Shown: positions 45,693 through 55,092, counted from the stretch's first letter. The stretch: 64,000 nt of DNA from Acinetobacter piscicola (GCF_002233755.1 NZ_KZ268706.1:100026-164025), one strand, 5' to 3'. Translations and numbers: made by a program. Notes: a model not told the origin generated them from the letters alone.

Positions 45693-47057
45693 ATGCAACA
45701 CAATAAAATCGTTATTACCTCTATACTATTTGCCTCTATCAGTATTTGGACAAGTCATATTCAGGCCCAAACACAGAGTCAGTTGGCAAGAACGACTTTT
45801 GAAACGACATTAAAAAATGGTTTAAAAGTCATTATTCGTGAAGATCATCGTTCTCCCATCGTGATGACACAAATTTGGTACGGCGTGGGCAGCAGCGATG
45901 AATCTGGCAATGTACTTGGTATTTCACATGTACTTGAGCATATGATGTTTAAAGGCACACAAAAAGTGCCCGATGACGAATTTACTCGTCTGAGCCGACT
46001 GTATGGCGGGTATACCAATGCCACAACCTATAATAATTACACCAATTATTACCAGCTTTATCCTAAAAAATATTTTCCTTTAGCTCTAGAATTAGAAGCA
46101 GATCGGATGAAAAATCTTGTATTGAAACAACAAGATTTTGAGCCTGAGATTAAAGTCGTTATGGAAGAACGACGCCAAAGAACAGATGATAATCCTCGAA
46201 ATTTAGCATATGAACGTTTTAAATGGATTGCTTATCCAACCAGTCACCATCGTCAACCTGTGATTGGTTTTATGAAAAATTTGAAGAACATTCAAGTCAA
46301 TGATTTGAAGCATTGGTATCAAACATGGTATACCCCCAATAATGCAACTTTAGTGATTGTTGGTGATGTCAATGCCGAGCAAGCCTTAAAACAAGTTGAA
46401 AAATATTTTGCAATGATTCCGAAAAAAGAACTGCCTGATCGAAATGATGTTCTTGAATTTGATCGGGTTGGTTATCGCCATATGGAAATTCAACTTCCTG
46501 TTCAAGTTCCCAATTTATTTATGGCTTGGAATGTCAGATCTATTGCGACTGCTAAGAACCCACAAGATGCTTATGCACTCACGATTATTCAATCTTTATT
46601 GGATGGTAGCATTTCTGCACGACTACAAGACCGCTTAGTTCGAGATAAAAAAGTTTTAACCGCCATCAGTGTCAGTTATGACCCATACAATCGTGGCGAT
46701 AGTTTATTTATGATTTCAGCAATTCCAAGTGAAGGCATCTCATTGGAAGAAGCACAAAAAGCGATTGACACAGAAATGAATTTATTCAAAACCGAATTGG
46801 TCAATCAAACTGAACTCGATCGAGTTAAAAACAACTTCATTTCAAATTTAATTTATAGTCAAGATGACATCAGTGGACAAGCCAATATGATTGGTAAACT
46901 TGAAGTCAATGGTCTGAGTTTTCGCTTAATTGATGAATTACCTAAATATTATGAAACTGTTACAGCACAAGACTTGCAGCGTATTGCCAATATTTACTTT
47001 GTCAAAGAAAACCTAAGTAGTTTGTATTTGATGCCAGAAAATTCAGAAGAAAAATAG
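45693..47057 (+). CDS. M16 zinc peptidase, catalytic partner, exported
   Basis: The protein is about 454 residues from ATG 45693, which places a Sec signal peptide at the N-terminus (IVITSILFASISIWTSHIQA). The zinc motif HxxEH is intact (His79-Val-Leu-Glu82-His83, ISHVLEHMMFKGT), with the distal Glu in EIKVVMEERRQ. Such peptidases cleave peptides in the periplasm. The frame extends upstream to a TTG at 45618, but that would bury the signal peptide. It lies 10 bases before a second M16 gene. Confidence 0.92.
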   Translation: MQHNKIVITSILFASISIWTSHIQAQTQSQLARTTFETTLKNGLKVIIREDHRSPIVMTQIWYGVGSSDESGNVLGISHVLEHMMFKGTQKVPDDEFTRLSRLYGGYTNATTYNNYTNYYQLYPKKYFPLALELEADRMKNLVLKQQDFEPEIKVVMEERRQRTDDNPRNLAYERFKWIAYPTSHHRQPVIGFMKNLKNIQVNDLKHWYQTWYTPNNATLVIVGDVNAEQALKQVEKYFAMIPKKELPDRNDVLEFDRVGYRHMEIQLPVQVPNLFMAWNVRSIATAKNPQDAYALTIIQSLLDGSISARLQDRLVRDKKVLTAISVSYDPYNRGDSLFMISAIPSEGISLEEAQKAIDTEMNLFKTELVNQTELDRVKNNFISNLIYSQDDISGQANMIGKLEVNGLSFRLIDELPKYYETVTAQDLQRIANIYFVKENLSSLYLMPENSEEK

Positions 47058-47067
47058 GATAATAACA

Positions 47068-48621
47068 ATGTGCTTAAACAAAATAACCTTAAAAGCCCCT
47101 CTGCTTTTGCTAGGTATTTTACTGTACCCAACGCTAAATTATGCTGACACAACACCTGACGAGCGTGAAGATGCTGTCGTTCATATTTCAGATACAAATT
47201 TAAAGGCGCTCAAATCACTGCAAAGCCTCAAAAATTTAGGTGAACATCAACAATATCAAGCACCTTTTGTGCAAGATTTACAAAATACTCAGAATGTTAG
47301 AACTTTATTTGTAGCCGCGCAAGATTTACCGATTGTCGATATTCAACTGACCTTTAATGCAGGTTCATCTCAAGATGAAACTCTTGGTAAAGGTCTGTTT
47401 GGTATGTCAAATATGGCAGCAAAACTCCTAACTGAAGGTACAGAACAATATTCAGCCAAAGAAATTGCTTCAACATTTGAAGGCTTAGGAGCACAATTCG
47501 ATGTCAGTGCTTACCGCGATATGTTTATCGTCAAGCTTAGAGTTTTATCTGATCCTAAAAAACTTGATCCTGCCATCGACATGATGCTTCATGTGATCAA
47601 TCATTCTCAGTTTAAAGCTTCTAGCTTAAACCTTGCTTTAAACAATACCAAAATAGGACAAAAGCAACTTAAAGAAAATCCAAGCAGACTGTTGGGTATA
47701 AAATTTTATCGGACTTTATACGGACAGCACCCTTATGCCGAACCCACGGTGGGAACCAATGGCAGTATTCAAAAAATCACTCCAGAATTGTTAAAAGCAT
47801 TTCGAGATAAACTGCTCGTTGCACAAAATATGAATATTGCTATTACAGGCAATTTGACCAATGTTGAAGCCACAGAAATTTCTAATTTAATCAGTCAAAA
47901 TATCGTTCAAGGTCAAACTGCGCCACCGCTTCCTGAACCACAAGATCAAAAAGATTTCAATATTCAATATATTCCATACAATTCAACCCAAGCGCATGTG
48001 ATGATGGGGCATTTGGCTATCAAACGTAATGATCCAGATCGTATTGCTTTAGAAGTCGCAAATCAGATGTTTGGTGGCAATGGCTTTAACTCTATACTTA
48101 TGAAAGAATTACGCGTTAAGCGTGGCTATACCTACGGCGCATATAGCACACTAAGCTCAACTGCGGCGCGTGGTCTGTTCAGTTTGAGCTATGCAACTGA
48201 ACAAAATCAGTTAATGGATAGTATTCGTGTTACGCACCAAGCGTTGTACGATTTTATAAAAAATCCAATATCCAAAAAGCAACTTGAAGAAACTAAAGAA
48301 GGAATGCTACGTTCATTTCCAATGACGTTCAGTTCAAATGCCAATATCAATGCACAAATTGCAGCGATTGGTTTTTATCAACTTCCTGCAGATTTTCTAA
48401 CACAATATCAAAAACAGCTCAGTGAGATCACAACTCAGCAATTACAACGTGCTATTCAAAAAAACTTACATGCAAACCGTTTAACGCTCGTGATTGTAGC
48501 CAATCAGTTAGATGAAAAAGCACTAAAGAACATGTTAAATAGCAATGTAAATTCAGGGCAATTTTTTAAACCGAATACACCCAATTTAATCATTAAAACC
48601 ACAATCAGACCATCTAAATAA
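47068..48621 (+). CDS. M16 peptidase-like subunit lacking the zinc motif, exported
   Basis: The 517-residue protein has a signal peptide (LLLLGILLYPTLNYA). The M16 fold is clear (VDIQLTFNAGSSQDETLGKG, ARGLFSLSYATEQNQ, RVKRGYTYGAYS), but the position of HxxEH reads GMSNMAAKLL, so it cannot bind zinc. With the active neighbour it forms the usual active/inactive pair seen in heterodimeric M16 proteins. The R/Y motif (RGYTYG) that binds substrate is kept. Confidence 0.92.
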   Translation: MCLNKITLKAPLLLLGILLYPTLNYADTTPDEREDAVVHISDTNLKALKSLQSLKNLGEHQQYQAPFVQDLQNTQNVRTLFVAAQDLPIVDIQLTFNAGSSQDETLGKGLFGMSNMAAKLLTEGTEQYSAKEIASTFEGLGAQFDVSAYRDMFIVKLRVLSDPKKLDPAIDMMLHVINHSQFKASSLNLALNNTKIGQKQLKENPSRLLGIKFYRTLYGQHPYAEPTVGTNGSIQKITPELLKAFRDKLLVAQNMNIAITGNLTNVEATEISNLISQNIVQGQTAPPLPEPQDQKDFNIQYIPYNSTQAHVMMGHLAIKRNDPDRIALEVANQMFGGNGFNSILMKELRVKRGYTYGAYSTLSSTAARGLFSLSYATEQNQLMDSIRVTHQALYDFIKNPISKKQLEETKEGMLRSFPMTFSSNANINAQIAAIGFYQLPADFLTQYQKQLSEITTQQLQRAIQKNLHANRLTLVIVANQLDEKALKNMLNSNVNSGQFFKPNTPNLIIKTTIRPSK

Positions 48622-48631
48622 AGCTTAAATT

Positions 48632-48958
48632 TTACTCAGGATCAGCTATATCCACTGCGGGATATTTTTTAACATGACTATTTTCAAAATGATAAGCACG
48701 TAACAACCTAAGATATTCAATCTTTTTAATGACGTCTTGATGTTTTAAATGATTGGCAATTTTTTGTGTTTTGGGAAGTGCCGCTTGTTTTGAGTATTGA
48801 GTCACTAAACGATATTGTTCAGAATTAATCGGTCGAAGCAATGCAAAAGTCGCAACAGTCAAAATGATAAAAATCATGCTGATAATGAAATAATTCAAAA
48901 CATTTTCCACAGGAAAAGAAGAATATCGTTTTTGAAAATGATCTTTGAGTTTGCGCAT
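48632..48958 (-). CDS. Unknown single-pass membrane protein
   Basis: The 108-residue protein has a basic cytoplasmic N-terminus, one transmembrane helix (YFIISMIFIILTVATFALL, about 23-41) and a polar helical domain. Family not recognised. It is convergent with the M16 pair, ten bases from its end. Confidence 0.55.
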   Translation of the reverse strand: MRKLKDHFQKRYSSFPVENVLNYFIISMIFIILTVATFALLRPINSEQYRLVTQYSKQAALPKTQKIANHLKHQDVIKKIEYLRLLRAYHFENSHVKKYPAVDIADPE

Positions 48959-49122
48959 GAACTACCTCTAACTTGCGATAGTCTAATCATCCTTTACAGA
49001 AAAATATAGCGCTTTCTTAGCTTTGTACTACAATAACATTTAAAAATAGTGCCGATATGATTTAAAAATTTCGCAATTTAATTGTGAAATTTTAGACAAA
49101 TTCAGTAGCCTCCTCCTCATGC

Positions 49123-49182
49123 CGATAAAAACTTTTATCGACAAAAAAACCTTATTCGTACAGAAATTAAATAAGGTTTTTT
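49123..49182 (-). terminator. Two adjacent hairpins after the 49234 gene
   Basis: A 13-base stem AAAAAACCTTATT/AATAAGGTTTTTT (49144-49156 with 49170-49182) is followed on the minus strand by a T run. Beside it lies the near-perfect palindrome CGATAAAAACTTTTATCG (49123-49140). The first is a likely terminator for the gene ending at 49234. Confidence 0.6.
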
Positions 49183-49233
49183 GCATTATTCAGTTGAAAA
49201 AGTTTGAATCAAATTTCCCTATTAAACATTCTA

Positions 49234-49590
49234 TCAAATAACAGCTCTTAAAAATGCGAAATACAAAATAACCGCAATAATGATCAGCACAATACTCACA
49301 GCAAAAACCCCCACCCCATTTTCAGTATGTGAAGAATGCAAATCATCATCGTCTGCAAGTCGTCTTAATTCGCCATCATAAATCCGATAAAACCCCAGTT
49401 TTTGCGTTGGATTCAAATCTTTGGTATAATCGTACACACGTTTTCGTTGTGCCAAACAATAATCACCAAGATGTATCTCTTGATGGAAAATTGCTTCGTC
49501 CAATTGTTTACGATGATACTGAGCTAATTCAACGATTTGAGATTCAGCTGGAGGTACATCAAAAGTAAATCCATCTATTACATTTGTCAT
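49234..49590 (-). CDS. Unknown tail-anchored membrane protein
   Basis: The 118-residue protein has a soluble N-terminal part (FDVPPAESQIVELAQYHRKQ) and a C-terminal transmembrane helix (VGVFAVSIVLIIIAVILYFA) reaching almost to the end, so it is tail-anchored. A conserved-looking block FYRIYDGELRRLADDDD precedes the helix. Function unknown. Confidence 0.6.
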   Translation of the reverse strand: MTNVIDGFTFDVPPAESQIVELAQYHRKQLDEAIFHQEIHLGDYCLAQRKRVYDYTKDLNPTQKLGFYRIYDGELRRLADDDDLHSSHTENGVGVFAVSIVLIIIAVILYFAFLRAVI

Positions 49591-49697
49591 GTTGTTCTCC
49601 CTTTGTCATAATTCTCATATTAATTTTAATAAATATTATTTCTGATTAATGTTTAATCATGTAATTTTGTATTCGTCAAGTGTCTTTTGCAAATTAC

Positions 49698-49776
49698 TTG
49701 ACAAGTGAAGTAAATTGTAATATTACTTTAATAAAGTTAAGTTAGATTAGTTAAGTATAGGCTCCGATGGGGAGCC
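49698..49776 (+). promoter_or_regulatory. Promoter and leader hairpin of the Sel1-like gene
   Basis: A consensus -35 TTGACA (49698-49703) is followed, after exactly 17 bases, by TATTAC (49721-49726). The -35 lies in a seven-base inverted repeat (GTCAAGT ... ACTTGAC) that may be an operator. The leader contains a strong hairpin GGCTCC/GGAGCC (49760-49776) before the ribosome site. Confidence 0.6.
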
Positions 49777-49811
49777 AAGTTAAAGATCATAATTACAATA
49801 AGGAGTTATAT

Positions 49812-50045
49812 ATGATTCATCAAATCTCTCATCAAGACTTAGAACATGTTTATGCAAATGCAGTAAATACAATTCAATGTGAAATGAACTTTGTAGATGC
49901 GGTAAAAGCGTTAGAAGATGCAGCAAAAGCTGGACATGGTAAAGCAGCAACATTTCTTGCAGAACTTTATTTCCAAGGTTTTCGCGTAGAACGAGATTCA
50001 CTCAAAGCGCAGTACTGGCAAAAAATGGCCACGATGCAAGCCTAG
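49812..50045 (+). CDS. Small Sel1-repeat protein
   Basis: The 77-residue protein is translated from ATG 49812 behind a perfect AAGGAG site. An earlier in-frame codon at 49767 is not supported. The sequence AVKALEDAAKAGHGKAATFL to YFQGFRVERDSLKAQYWQKM is one Sel1-type alpha-alpha repeat, normally found in tandem in adaptor proteins. One repeat alone suggests a small binding or regulatory protein. It has its own promoter and terminator. Confidence 0.75.
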   Translation: MIHQISHQDLEHVYANAVNTIQCEMNFVDAVKALEDAAKAGHGKAATFLAELYFQGFRVERDSLKAQYWQKMATMQA

Positions 50046-50048
50046 TCA

Positions 50049-50074
50049 AACGTCACCTCGGTGGCGTTTTTTTT
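50049..50074 (+). terminator. Terminator after the Sel1-like gene
   Basis: A nine-base stem AACGTCACC/GGTGGCGTT with a two-base loop (one G-T pair) leads into eight T residues, beginning four bases after the stop. Confidence 0.9.
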
Positions 50075-50201
50075 ATGTCTGCTTTAAATGATTTATTTTT
50101 CAATCAATTTTAATAAATGCTTACGATTCAGCATAAAGTGGTAACGGTTCTTGACTGAATTTCCTTTAGAATGGTTGATGCACTAGACACGATTGTAAAT
50201 C

Positions 50202-50579
50202 ATGAAAAAATATATTTTCCTTCAACCCATCTCTAATGAGTTGTTTCTTAAAATTTCGGTTCTAAAATCATTAATGTATTGTGGCGTATTATGGGGTTTG
50301 TACCATGAAGGTTGGGCAATGAAGTCCGATCAAAATGAAGTATTCTTTCCCTTTTGGCTCAATTCTACTCAAGCATTTCAATATGCCAAAATACATTGGC
50401 CACATTACACTCCTCGCAGAATCACACCAAAAGATTTTGAAGAATCATTGCTACCGACATTAAAGCGCCTCAATGTTAAACCTGCTTTGTTTAACTCATC
50501 ATCACGTAAATTTAAACTTTCAACGACTCAAATGCATCATTTCTTCTTTAACAACAACATTCAATTTCAAGCGATTTAA
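50202..50579 (+). CDS. DUF2750-like protein
   Basis: The 125-residue soluble protein has the pattern VFFPFWLNSTQAFQYAKIHW, followed by YTPRRITPKDFEESLLPTLK. This fits DUF2750 (a WxxxxxA...W-x-x-Y-x-P-x-x-I block followed by FxxxxLPxL). These proteins are of unknown function and widespread in gammaproteobacteria. No signal peptide or membrane helix is seen. Confidence 0.65.
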   Translation: MKKYIFLQPISNELFLKISVLKSLMYCGVLWGLYHEGWAMKSDQNEVFFPFWLNSTQAFQYAKIHWPHYTPRRITPKDFEESLLPTLKRLNVKPALFNSSSRKFKLSTTQMHHFFFNNNIQFQAI

Positions 50580-50719
50580 TTTAAGCATTGTTCTTAAGTT
50601 TTAAGAGCATTGTAAAAAATTATTGTTATATTTTTAACTGCAAAGTATTTTAAATCTTTAAAAATACAGTTAAGTTAATAGAATGCAGTATAAGCATCAA
50701 TACAAAAGGAAAAATAATT

Positions 50720-51151
50720 ATGACGACAGTAGCACAAGTAATTCAAGATAAAGCAGGATTAGAAATTCATACCATTTCACCAACTGCTACCGTTTTAGCA
50801 GCGATTACCCTCATGGCAAATAAAGGGATTGGTGCACTGGTTGTCACTCAAGATTCTAAAGTCGTTGGAATTTTATCTGAACGTGACTACACACGTAAAA
50901 TTGCCTTGATGCAGCGTACCTCAGACCATACAACTGTCGCAGAAATTATGACACCTAAAGTCATTTCAGTGATGCCAAGTCATACTGTAGAAGAGTGTTT
51001 AAACCTCATGACCGATGGTCATTTACGTCATTTACCTGTGATGGAAGGTGAAAAACTGGTTGGATTTATCTCTATTGGTGATTTAGTCAAAGCAACAATG
51101 GAAGATCAAAGAAAACTGATTGAACAATTACAACAATATATTTCAGGCTAA
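50720..51151 (+). CDS. Tandem CBS-domain protein
   Basis: The 143-residue protein is made of two CBS motifs: residues 10-65 (HTISPTATVLAAITLMANKG, VGILSERDYTRKI) and 73-128 (MTPKVISVMPSHTVEECLNL, LVGFISIGDLVKA). CBS pairs bind adenosyl ligands such as AMP, ATP or NADH and act as energy sensors. No effector domain is fused, so a partner is expected. A heptamer repeat begins at the last base of its stop codon. Confidence 0.9.
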   Translation: MTTVAQVIQDKAGLEIHTISPTATVLAAITLMANKGIGALVVTQDSKVVGILSERDYTRKIALMQRTSDHTTVAEIMTPKVISVMPSHTVEECLNLMTDGHLRHLPVMEGEKLVGFISIGDLVKATMEDQRKLIEQLQQYISG

Positions 51152-51192
51152 TTTTGAATTTTGAATTTTGAATTTTGAATTTTGAATTTTGA
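51151..51192. repeat. Six tandem copies of ATTTTGA
   Basis: Exactly six perfect copies of the heptamer ATTTTGA run from 51151 to 51192, starting at the last base of the CBS gene's stop codon and ending in a run of A. Such perfect short tandem repeats can change copy number by slippage. They are in the 3' untranslated region here, so an effect on the proteins is not evident. Confidence 0.95.
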
Positions 51193-51204
51193 AAAAAATT
51201 ATCT

Positions 51205-51237
51205 AATCGGTATTTTAACATGATTAAAATACCGATT
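51205..51237. terminator. Bidirectional hairpin between the CBS gene and trpB
   Basis: A 14-base perfect stem (AATCGGTATTTTAA and complement) with a five-base loop CATGA lies between the convergent CBS and trpB genes. T-rich sequence follows on the minus strand after a few bases. Confidence 0.65.
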
Positions 51238-51255
51238 TAATTGGTAACTACCGGA

Positions 51256-52464
51256 TTAGTTTAAACCCAATTTCCCTGCAACATAATCAGCATCTTTATC
51301 ACCACGACCTGATAAATTCACAACGATTTTAATATCTTTTGCCATCTGCGGTGCTTCACGAATTGCCCAAGCTACAGCATGTGAACTTTCCAATGCTGGA
51401 ACAATACCTTCTACACGAGAAAGTGTCATAAACGCATCTAAACATTCCTGATCTGTTGCTGTTGAATATTCAACACGCCCAATATCTTTCAAGAAGCTAT
51501 GTTGAGGGCCAACACCAGGGTAATCCAATCCAGAAGCAATAGAATGTACTGGTAAAGGTTCACCCTGCTCATTTTCAAGGACATAACATGCCATACCATG
51601 AATTTGACTTGGTTTGCCCAATGTTAATGTTGCAGAATGCATATCCGTGTCTAAACCATGACCTGCTGGCTCTACACCAACAAGTTTCACATCCGTATCA
51701 TTCAAGAATGCTGTGAATGCACCAATTGCATTTGAACCACCACCGACACAGGCCACAACATAATCTGGTTGAGCCCCAAAACGGTCTTGAGTTTGAACTT
51801 TGATTTCATCACCAATAATCGATTGAAAATCACGAACCATTTTCGGGAATGGATGTGGGCCAACCACTGAACCGATGGCATAGATGTAATTTTCAGGATC
51901 TTTTAAATACTCATCAAATGCGCTATCTACAGCATCTTTCAATGTTGCAGTACCTTGAGTTACCGCAACCAGTTTTGCGCCCAAAATCTTCATTTTCACA
52001 ACGTTAGGATGTTCTTTTTCAATATCCACTTGCCCCATATGAATTTCACATGGAATACCCACTAAGGCACATGCTGTTGCTAACGCTACACCATGTTGAC
52101 CTGCCCCAGTTTCAGCAATCACCTTGGTTTTACCCATATATTTAGCAAGCAATGCTTCGCCTAAACAGTGGTTTATTTTATGTGCGCCCGTATGATTTAA
52201 ATCTTCTCGTTTTAAATAAATCTGCGCACCGCCCAATTGATCTGAAAGGCGTTTAGCATGAAATAAAGGACTTGGACGACCAACATAGTGGGTAAATAAA
52301 TCAACCAACTCATTTTGAAATTCCGGTGTCTTACGAATCTCTTCATAAGCCACATTAATCTCATCCATAGCTTGTTTTAAATGAGGCGGTATAAATTGAC
52401 CACCATATTCACCAAAAAATCCGTTTTCATTCGGTAAAGCAACACCATTGATTTGATGATCCAT
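51256..52464 (-). CDS. trpB: Tryptophan synthase beta chain
   Basis: TrpB condenses indole and serine to tryptophan with PLP. The 402-residue protein has Lys96 in HTGAHKIN, the catalytic Glu in AETGAGQHG, the phosphate loop [10 protein letters not shown], and [10 protein letters not shown]. After HKIN the sequence HCLGEALL departs from the common NxxGQALL. No trpA, trpF or accD is adjacent, which is unusual for a gene whose product works as an alpha-beta complex. A GAGGA ribosome site precedes the start. trpA may lie elsewhere in the genome. Confidence 0.93.
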   Translation of the reverse strand: MDHQINGVALPNENGFFGEYGGQFIPPHLKQAMDEINVAYEEIRKTPEFQNELVDLFTHYVGRPSPLFHAKRLSDQLGGAQIYLKREDLNHTGAHKINHCLGEALLAKYMGKTKVIAETGAGQHGVALATACALVGIPCEIHMGQVDIEKEHPNVVKMKILGAKLVAVTQGTATLKDAVDSAFDEYLKDPENYIYAIGSVVGPHPFPKMVRDFQSIIGDEIKVQTQDRFGAQPDYVVACVGGGSNAIGAFTAFLNDTDVKLVGVEPAGHGLDTDMHSATLTLGKPSQIHGMACYVLENEQGEPLPVHSIASGLDYPGVGPQHSFLKDIGRVEYSTATDQECLDAFMTLSRVEGIVPALESSHAVAWAIREAPQMAKDIKIVVNLSGRGDKDADYVAGKLGLN

Positions 52465-52531
52465 TTGAGTTCCTCATTTAAGAATCTTAGTTTTTAAGAA
52501 TTATAACTTTCAATTTTATTTGTATATTTTT

Positions 52532-52584
52532 AGGATCTTTGAGATTCAAAAAATCTGTAGCCTGTAGAGGCCAGCAAAGATCCT
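52532..52584. other. Cloverleaf-like inverted repeat upstream of trpB
   Basis: The outer stem AGGATCTTTG (52532-52541) pairs perfectly with CAAAGATCCT (52575-52584). Inside are two small hairpins, AGATT/AATCT (52542-52556) and GCCT/AGGC (52560-52571), so the 53 bases can fold as a three-way junction. It sits between the von Willebrand A gene's end and trpB's start, both on the minus strand. No T run follows on either strand, so it is not a plain terminator. Confidence 0.5.
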
Positions 52585-52600
52585 ATGCTAAAAATCCAAT

Positions 52601-53788
52601 TTATCGAGACAAATATTTGGTCATATCTTCAATGCCTTTTAAGGTCATTGGAAACATGTGATCGTCAAATATTTGCTTAATCATATTAATCGTTTGCGTA
52701 TAGTGCCAATACCCTTGTTCTTCAGGATTTAACCATGCTGTTTTTTCAAAATGATTACGTAAACGACGTAGCCAAACATCACCTGCTTCCTCATTCATAT
52801 ACTCAACAGAACCACCAGCTGACTTTAACTCATACGGTGCCATACTCGCATCACCAACCACGATGACACGGTAGTCTTTACCATAGGTATTGAATAAATC
52901 CCACGTGTTCATCCGTGTCGAAGAACGACGATGATTGTCTTTCCAAACATAGTCATACAAACAGTTATGAAAATAAAAATATTCTAATGTTTTAAACTCT
53001 GTTTTCGCAGCACTAAACAGCTTTTCACATTGTGCAATGTGTGAATCCATAGATCCTCCCACATCAAACAACATAAGAACCTTAATACGATTACGACGCT
53101 CAGGCACCATTTGAACATCTAAAATGCCTTGTTTCGCAGTTTCATAAATCGTGCCATTAATATCTAGCTCTTCAGCTGCACCCTGACGAGCAAATTTACG
53201 CAAACGACGCAAAGCCATTTGCATTTGGCGTGTACCTAAAATTTGCTCATCATCAAGATTTTGATATTTACGCTGTTCCCAAACTTTTACAGCCGAATTC
53301 TTACGACTAGGTCCACCAATCCGAACACCTTCAGGATGATCACCAAAAGCACCAAAAGGTGATGTTCCGCCTGTACCTACCATGCGGTTACCACCTTGAT
53401 GTTTTTTATGTTGTTCACGCAAGCGTTCTTCCAACATTTTCATCAATTCTTCAAGCGAACCTGCTTTCATCAATTCAGCACGTTGTTCAGGTGTTAAATG
53501 CTTTTCGAGTAATTCCAAATCAAACCAATCTTTCGGTAATTTTTGAACCTTACTGAGTAAATCATCAAGATCGAAAGTATGAATACCTTCAAAATAATCT
53601 TTCATGGCACGATCAAACTTATCAAAGAATCTTTCATCTTTGACCATGACCGTTTTCACCAATTGATAGAAATCATCTTGATCTGCAAAAACCAAACCTT
53701 GACTAATCGCTTGGTTTAAGTCGATCAATTCACGTGTTGAAACAGGTACACCATATTTTCGCAGGGTATAAAACAATCGCACAAACAT
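52601..53788 (-). CDS. Von Willebrand A-domain protein, CoxE-like
   Basis: The 395-residue protein has a helical N-terminal part (1-190) and a C-terminal VWA domain with a MIDAS-like DVGGSMDSH and VVVGDASMAPYEL. CoxE-type proteins work with a MoxR AAA+ ATPase, encoded here immediately upstream (15-base gap), to mature or remodel partner complexes such as metal enzymes. The client is not apparent; no oxidase or dehydrogenase gene is adjacent. Confidence 0.88.
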   Translation of the reverse strand: MFVRLFYTLRKYGVPVSTRELIDLNQAISQGLVFADQDDFYQLVKTVMVKDERFFDKFDRAMKDYFEGIHTFDLDDLLSKVQKLPKDWFDLELLEKHLTPEQRAELMKAGSLEELMKMLEERLREQHKKHQGGNRMVGTGGTSPFGAFGDHPEGVRIGGPSRKNSAVKVWEQRKYQNLDDEQILGTRQMQMALRRLRKFARQGAAEELDINGTIYETAKQGILDVQMVPERRNRIKVLMLFDVGGSMDSHIAQCEKLFSAAKTEFKTLEYFYFHNCLYDYVWKDNHRRSSTRMNTWDLFNTYGKDYRVIVVGDASMAPYELKSAGGSVEYMNEEAGDVWLRRLRNHFEKTAWLNPEEQGYWHYTQTINMIKQIFDDHMFPMTLKGIEDMTKYLSR

Positions 53789-53803
53789 GTTGCGACTCCC
53801 CCA

Positions 53804-54655
53804 TTAACGACGTGACATAAAGGCTAAACGTTCCAACAATTGCACATCTTGTTCATTTTTAATCAATGCGCCATACAATGGTGGAATCGCTTTCGATTTA
53901 TCGTGATTACGCAATACATCTTCTGGCATATCGTCAGCCATCAACAAGCTTAACCAATCAATTAATTCAGATGTTGAAGGTGGTTTTTTCAGACCTGGAA
54001 CTTGACGTAATTTAAAGAATACTTGTAAAGCTTCTGAAACCAAAGTTCCTGAAATATTCGGAAAATGCACGGCAATAATTTCACGCATCGTCGCTTCATC
54101 TGGGAATTCAATATAATGGAAAAAACAACGACGCAAGAACGCATCTGGAAGCTCTTTTTCATTATTTGATGTGATAATTACAATCGGACGTTGTGTGGCG
54201 GTAATCGTTTCATCTGTTTCATAAACAAAGAAAGACATTTTGTCTAATTCATGCAACAAATCATTTGGAAATTCGATGTCTGCTTTATCAATTTCATCAA
54301 TCAATAAAACACAACGTTCCTCACTGGTAAATGCTTCCCACAGCTTACCCGGCTTGATGTAGTTTTTGATATCGTAAACACGATCATCACCAAGCTGACT
54401 ATCACGTAAGCGTGAAACAGCATCATACTCATACAAACCTTGCTGGGCTTTGGTTGTAGATTTAATGTGCCAAGTAATCAGTTTTAAGCCTAAACTTTCT
54501 GCGACTTGTTCTGCAAGCAAGGTTTTCCCTGTGCCCGGCTCACCTTTCACCAATAATGGCTTTTGTAATGCACGAGCTGCTTTTACAGCTAGTCTTAAAC
54601 TATCAGTCGCAATATATTGCTCAGTACCTGTGAATTGTTGAGAATCAACAGACAT
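53804..54655 (-). CDS. MoxR-family AAA+ ATPase
   Basis: The 283-residue protein has Walker A GEPGTGKT (about 38-45), Walker B VLLIDEIDKAD, sensor-1 IITSNNEKELPDAFLRRCFF and the Arg finger. MoxR proteins act as chaperones with VWA proteins. AAGG precedes the start. The gene forms an operon with the CoxE-like gene downstream. Confidence 0.92.
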   Translation of the reverse strand: MSVDSQQFTGTEQYIATDSLRLAVKAARALQKPLLVKGEPGTGKTLLAEQVAESLGLKLITWHIKSTTKAQQGLYEYDAVSRLRDSQLGDDRVYDIKNYIKPGKLWEAFTSEERCVLLIDEIDKADIEFPNDLLHELDKMSFFVYETDETITATQRPIVIITSNNEKELPDAFLRRCFFHYIEFPDEATMREIIAVHFPNISGTLVSEALQVFFKLRQVPGLKKPPSTSELIDWLSLLMADDMPEDVLRNHDKSKAIPPLYGALIKNEQDVQLLERLAFMSRR

Positions 54656-54675
54656 AAATAACCTTTATTTTTTAT

Positions 54676-55092
54676 TTAAAGTGGTGAAATATTTTTTGCT
54701 ACAATGCTTCGTTTCATATTTTTATTGGCTTTGTATTTAGACCAACAGAATCCAACAATCAAACCCACACCGATCACAAAAACGATTAATGCAAGATTTG
54801 ACCAAATTAATGGAGAATCTTTAGTTAAAATACCAAATAACAATCCAAAGACAGCAGGCGCGACTTCGGAGTTAGGTCCTTCAGAAATTGTCGGAGTTGC
54901 AATTATTGCAAATACAATCATCCATGAAATACCGCCAAGTGGTGAAGGTAAACGCTTTGCAATCGAATACCAGCACCACAAAATCAAAACTGTTCCAAGA
55001 ACATAGACTGAGATCGCAATATTATCTTCTGGTATAGAATCAAATAGGTGTAGGAAATTTGCCCATATTCCTGATAACTGTTCAAGCACCAC
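54676..55092 (-). CDS. Unknown membrane protein
   Basis: This protein of about 138 residues has four hydrophobic segments ([59 protein letters not shown]) and a basic C-terminus. The GTG at 55092 follows GAGGGA and fits best; an ATG at 55116 would overlap ycgL more. Either way it overlaps the ycgL end slightly. Family not recognised. Confidence 0.6.
   Translation of the reverse strand: MVLEQLSGIWANFLHLFDSIPEDNIAISVYVLGTVLILWCWYSIAKRLPSPLGGISWMIVFAIIATPTISEGPNSEVAPAVFGLLFGILTKDSPLIWSNLALIVFVIGVGLIVGFCWSKYKANKNMKRSIVAKNISPL

Noticed and set aside
49123..49140. Small RNA suggested by the CGATAAAA palindrome beside a terminator
   Set aside because: No promoter could be recognised upstream on either strand; the hairpins are explained as the 3' end of the neighbouring gene.
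51151..51192. Possible CRISPR array
   Set aside because: Repeats are seven bases without spacers. It is a simple tandem repeat.
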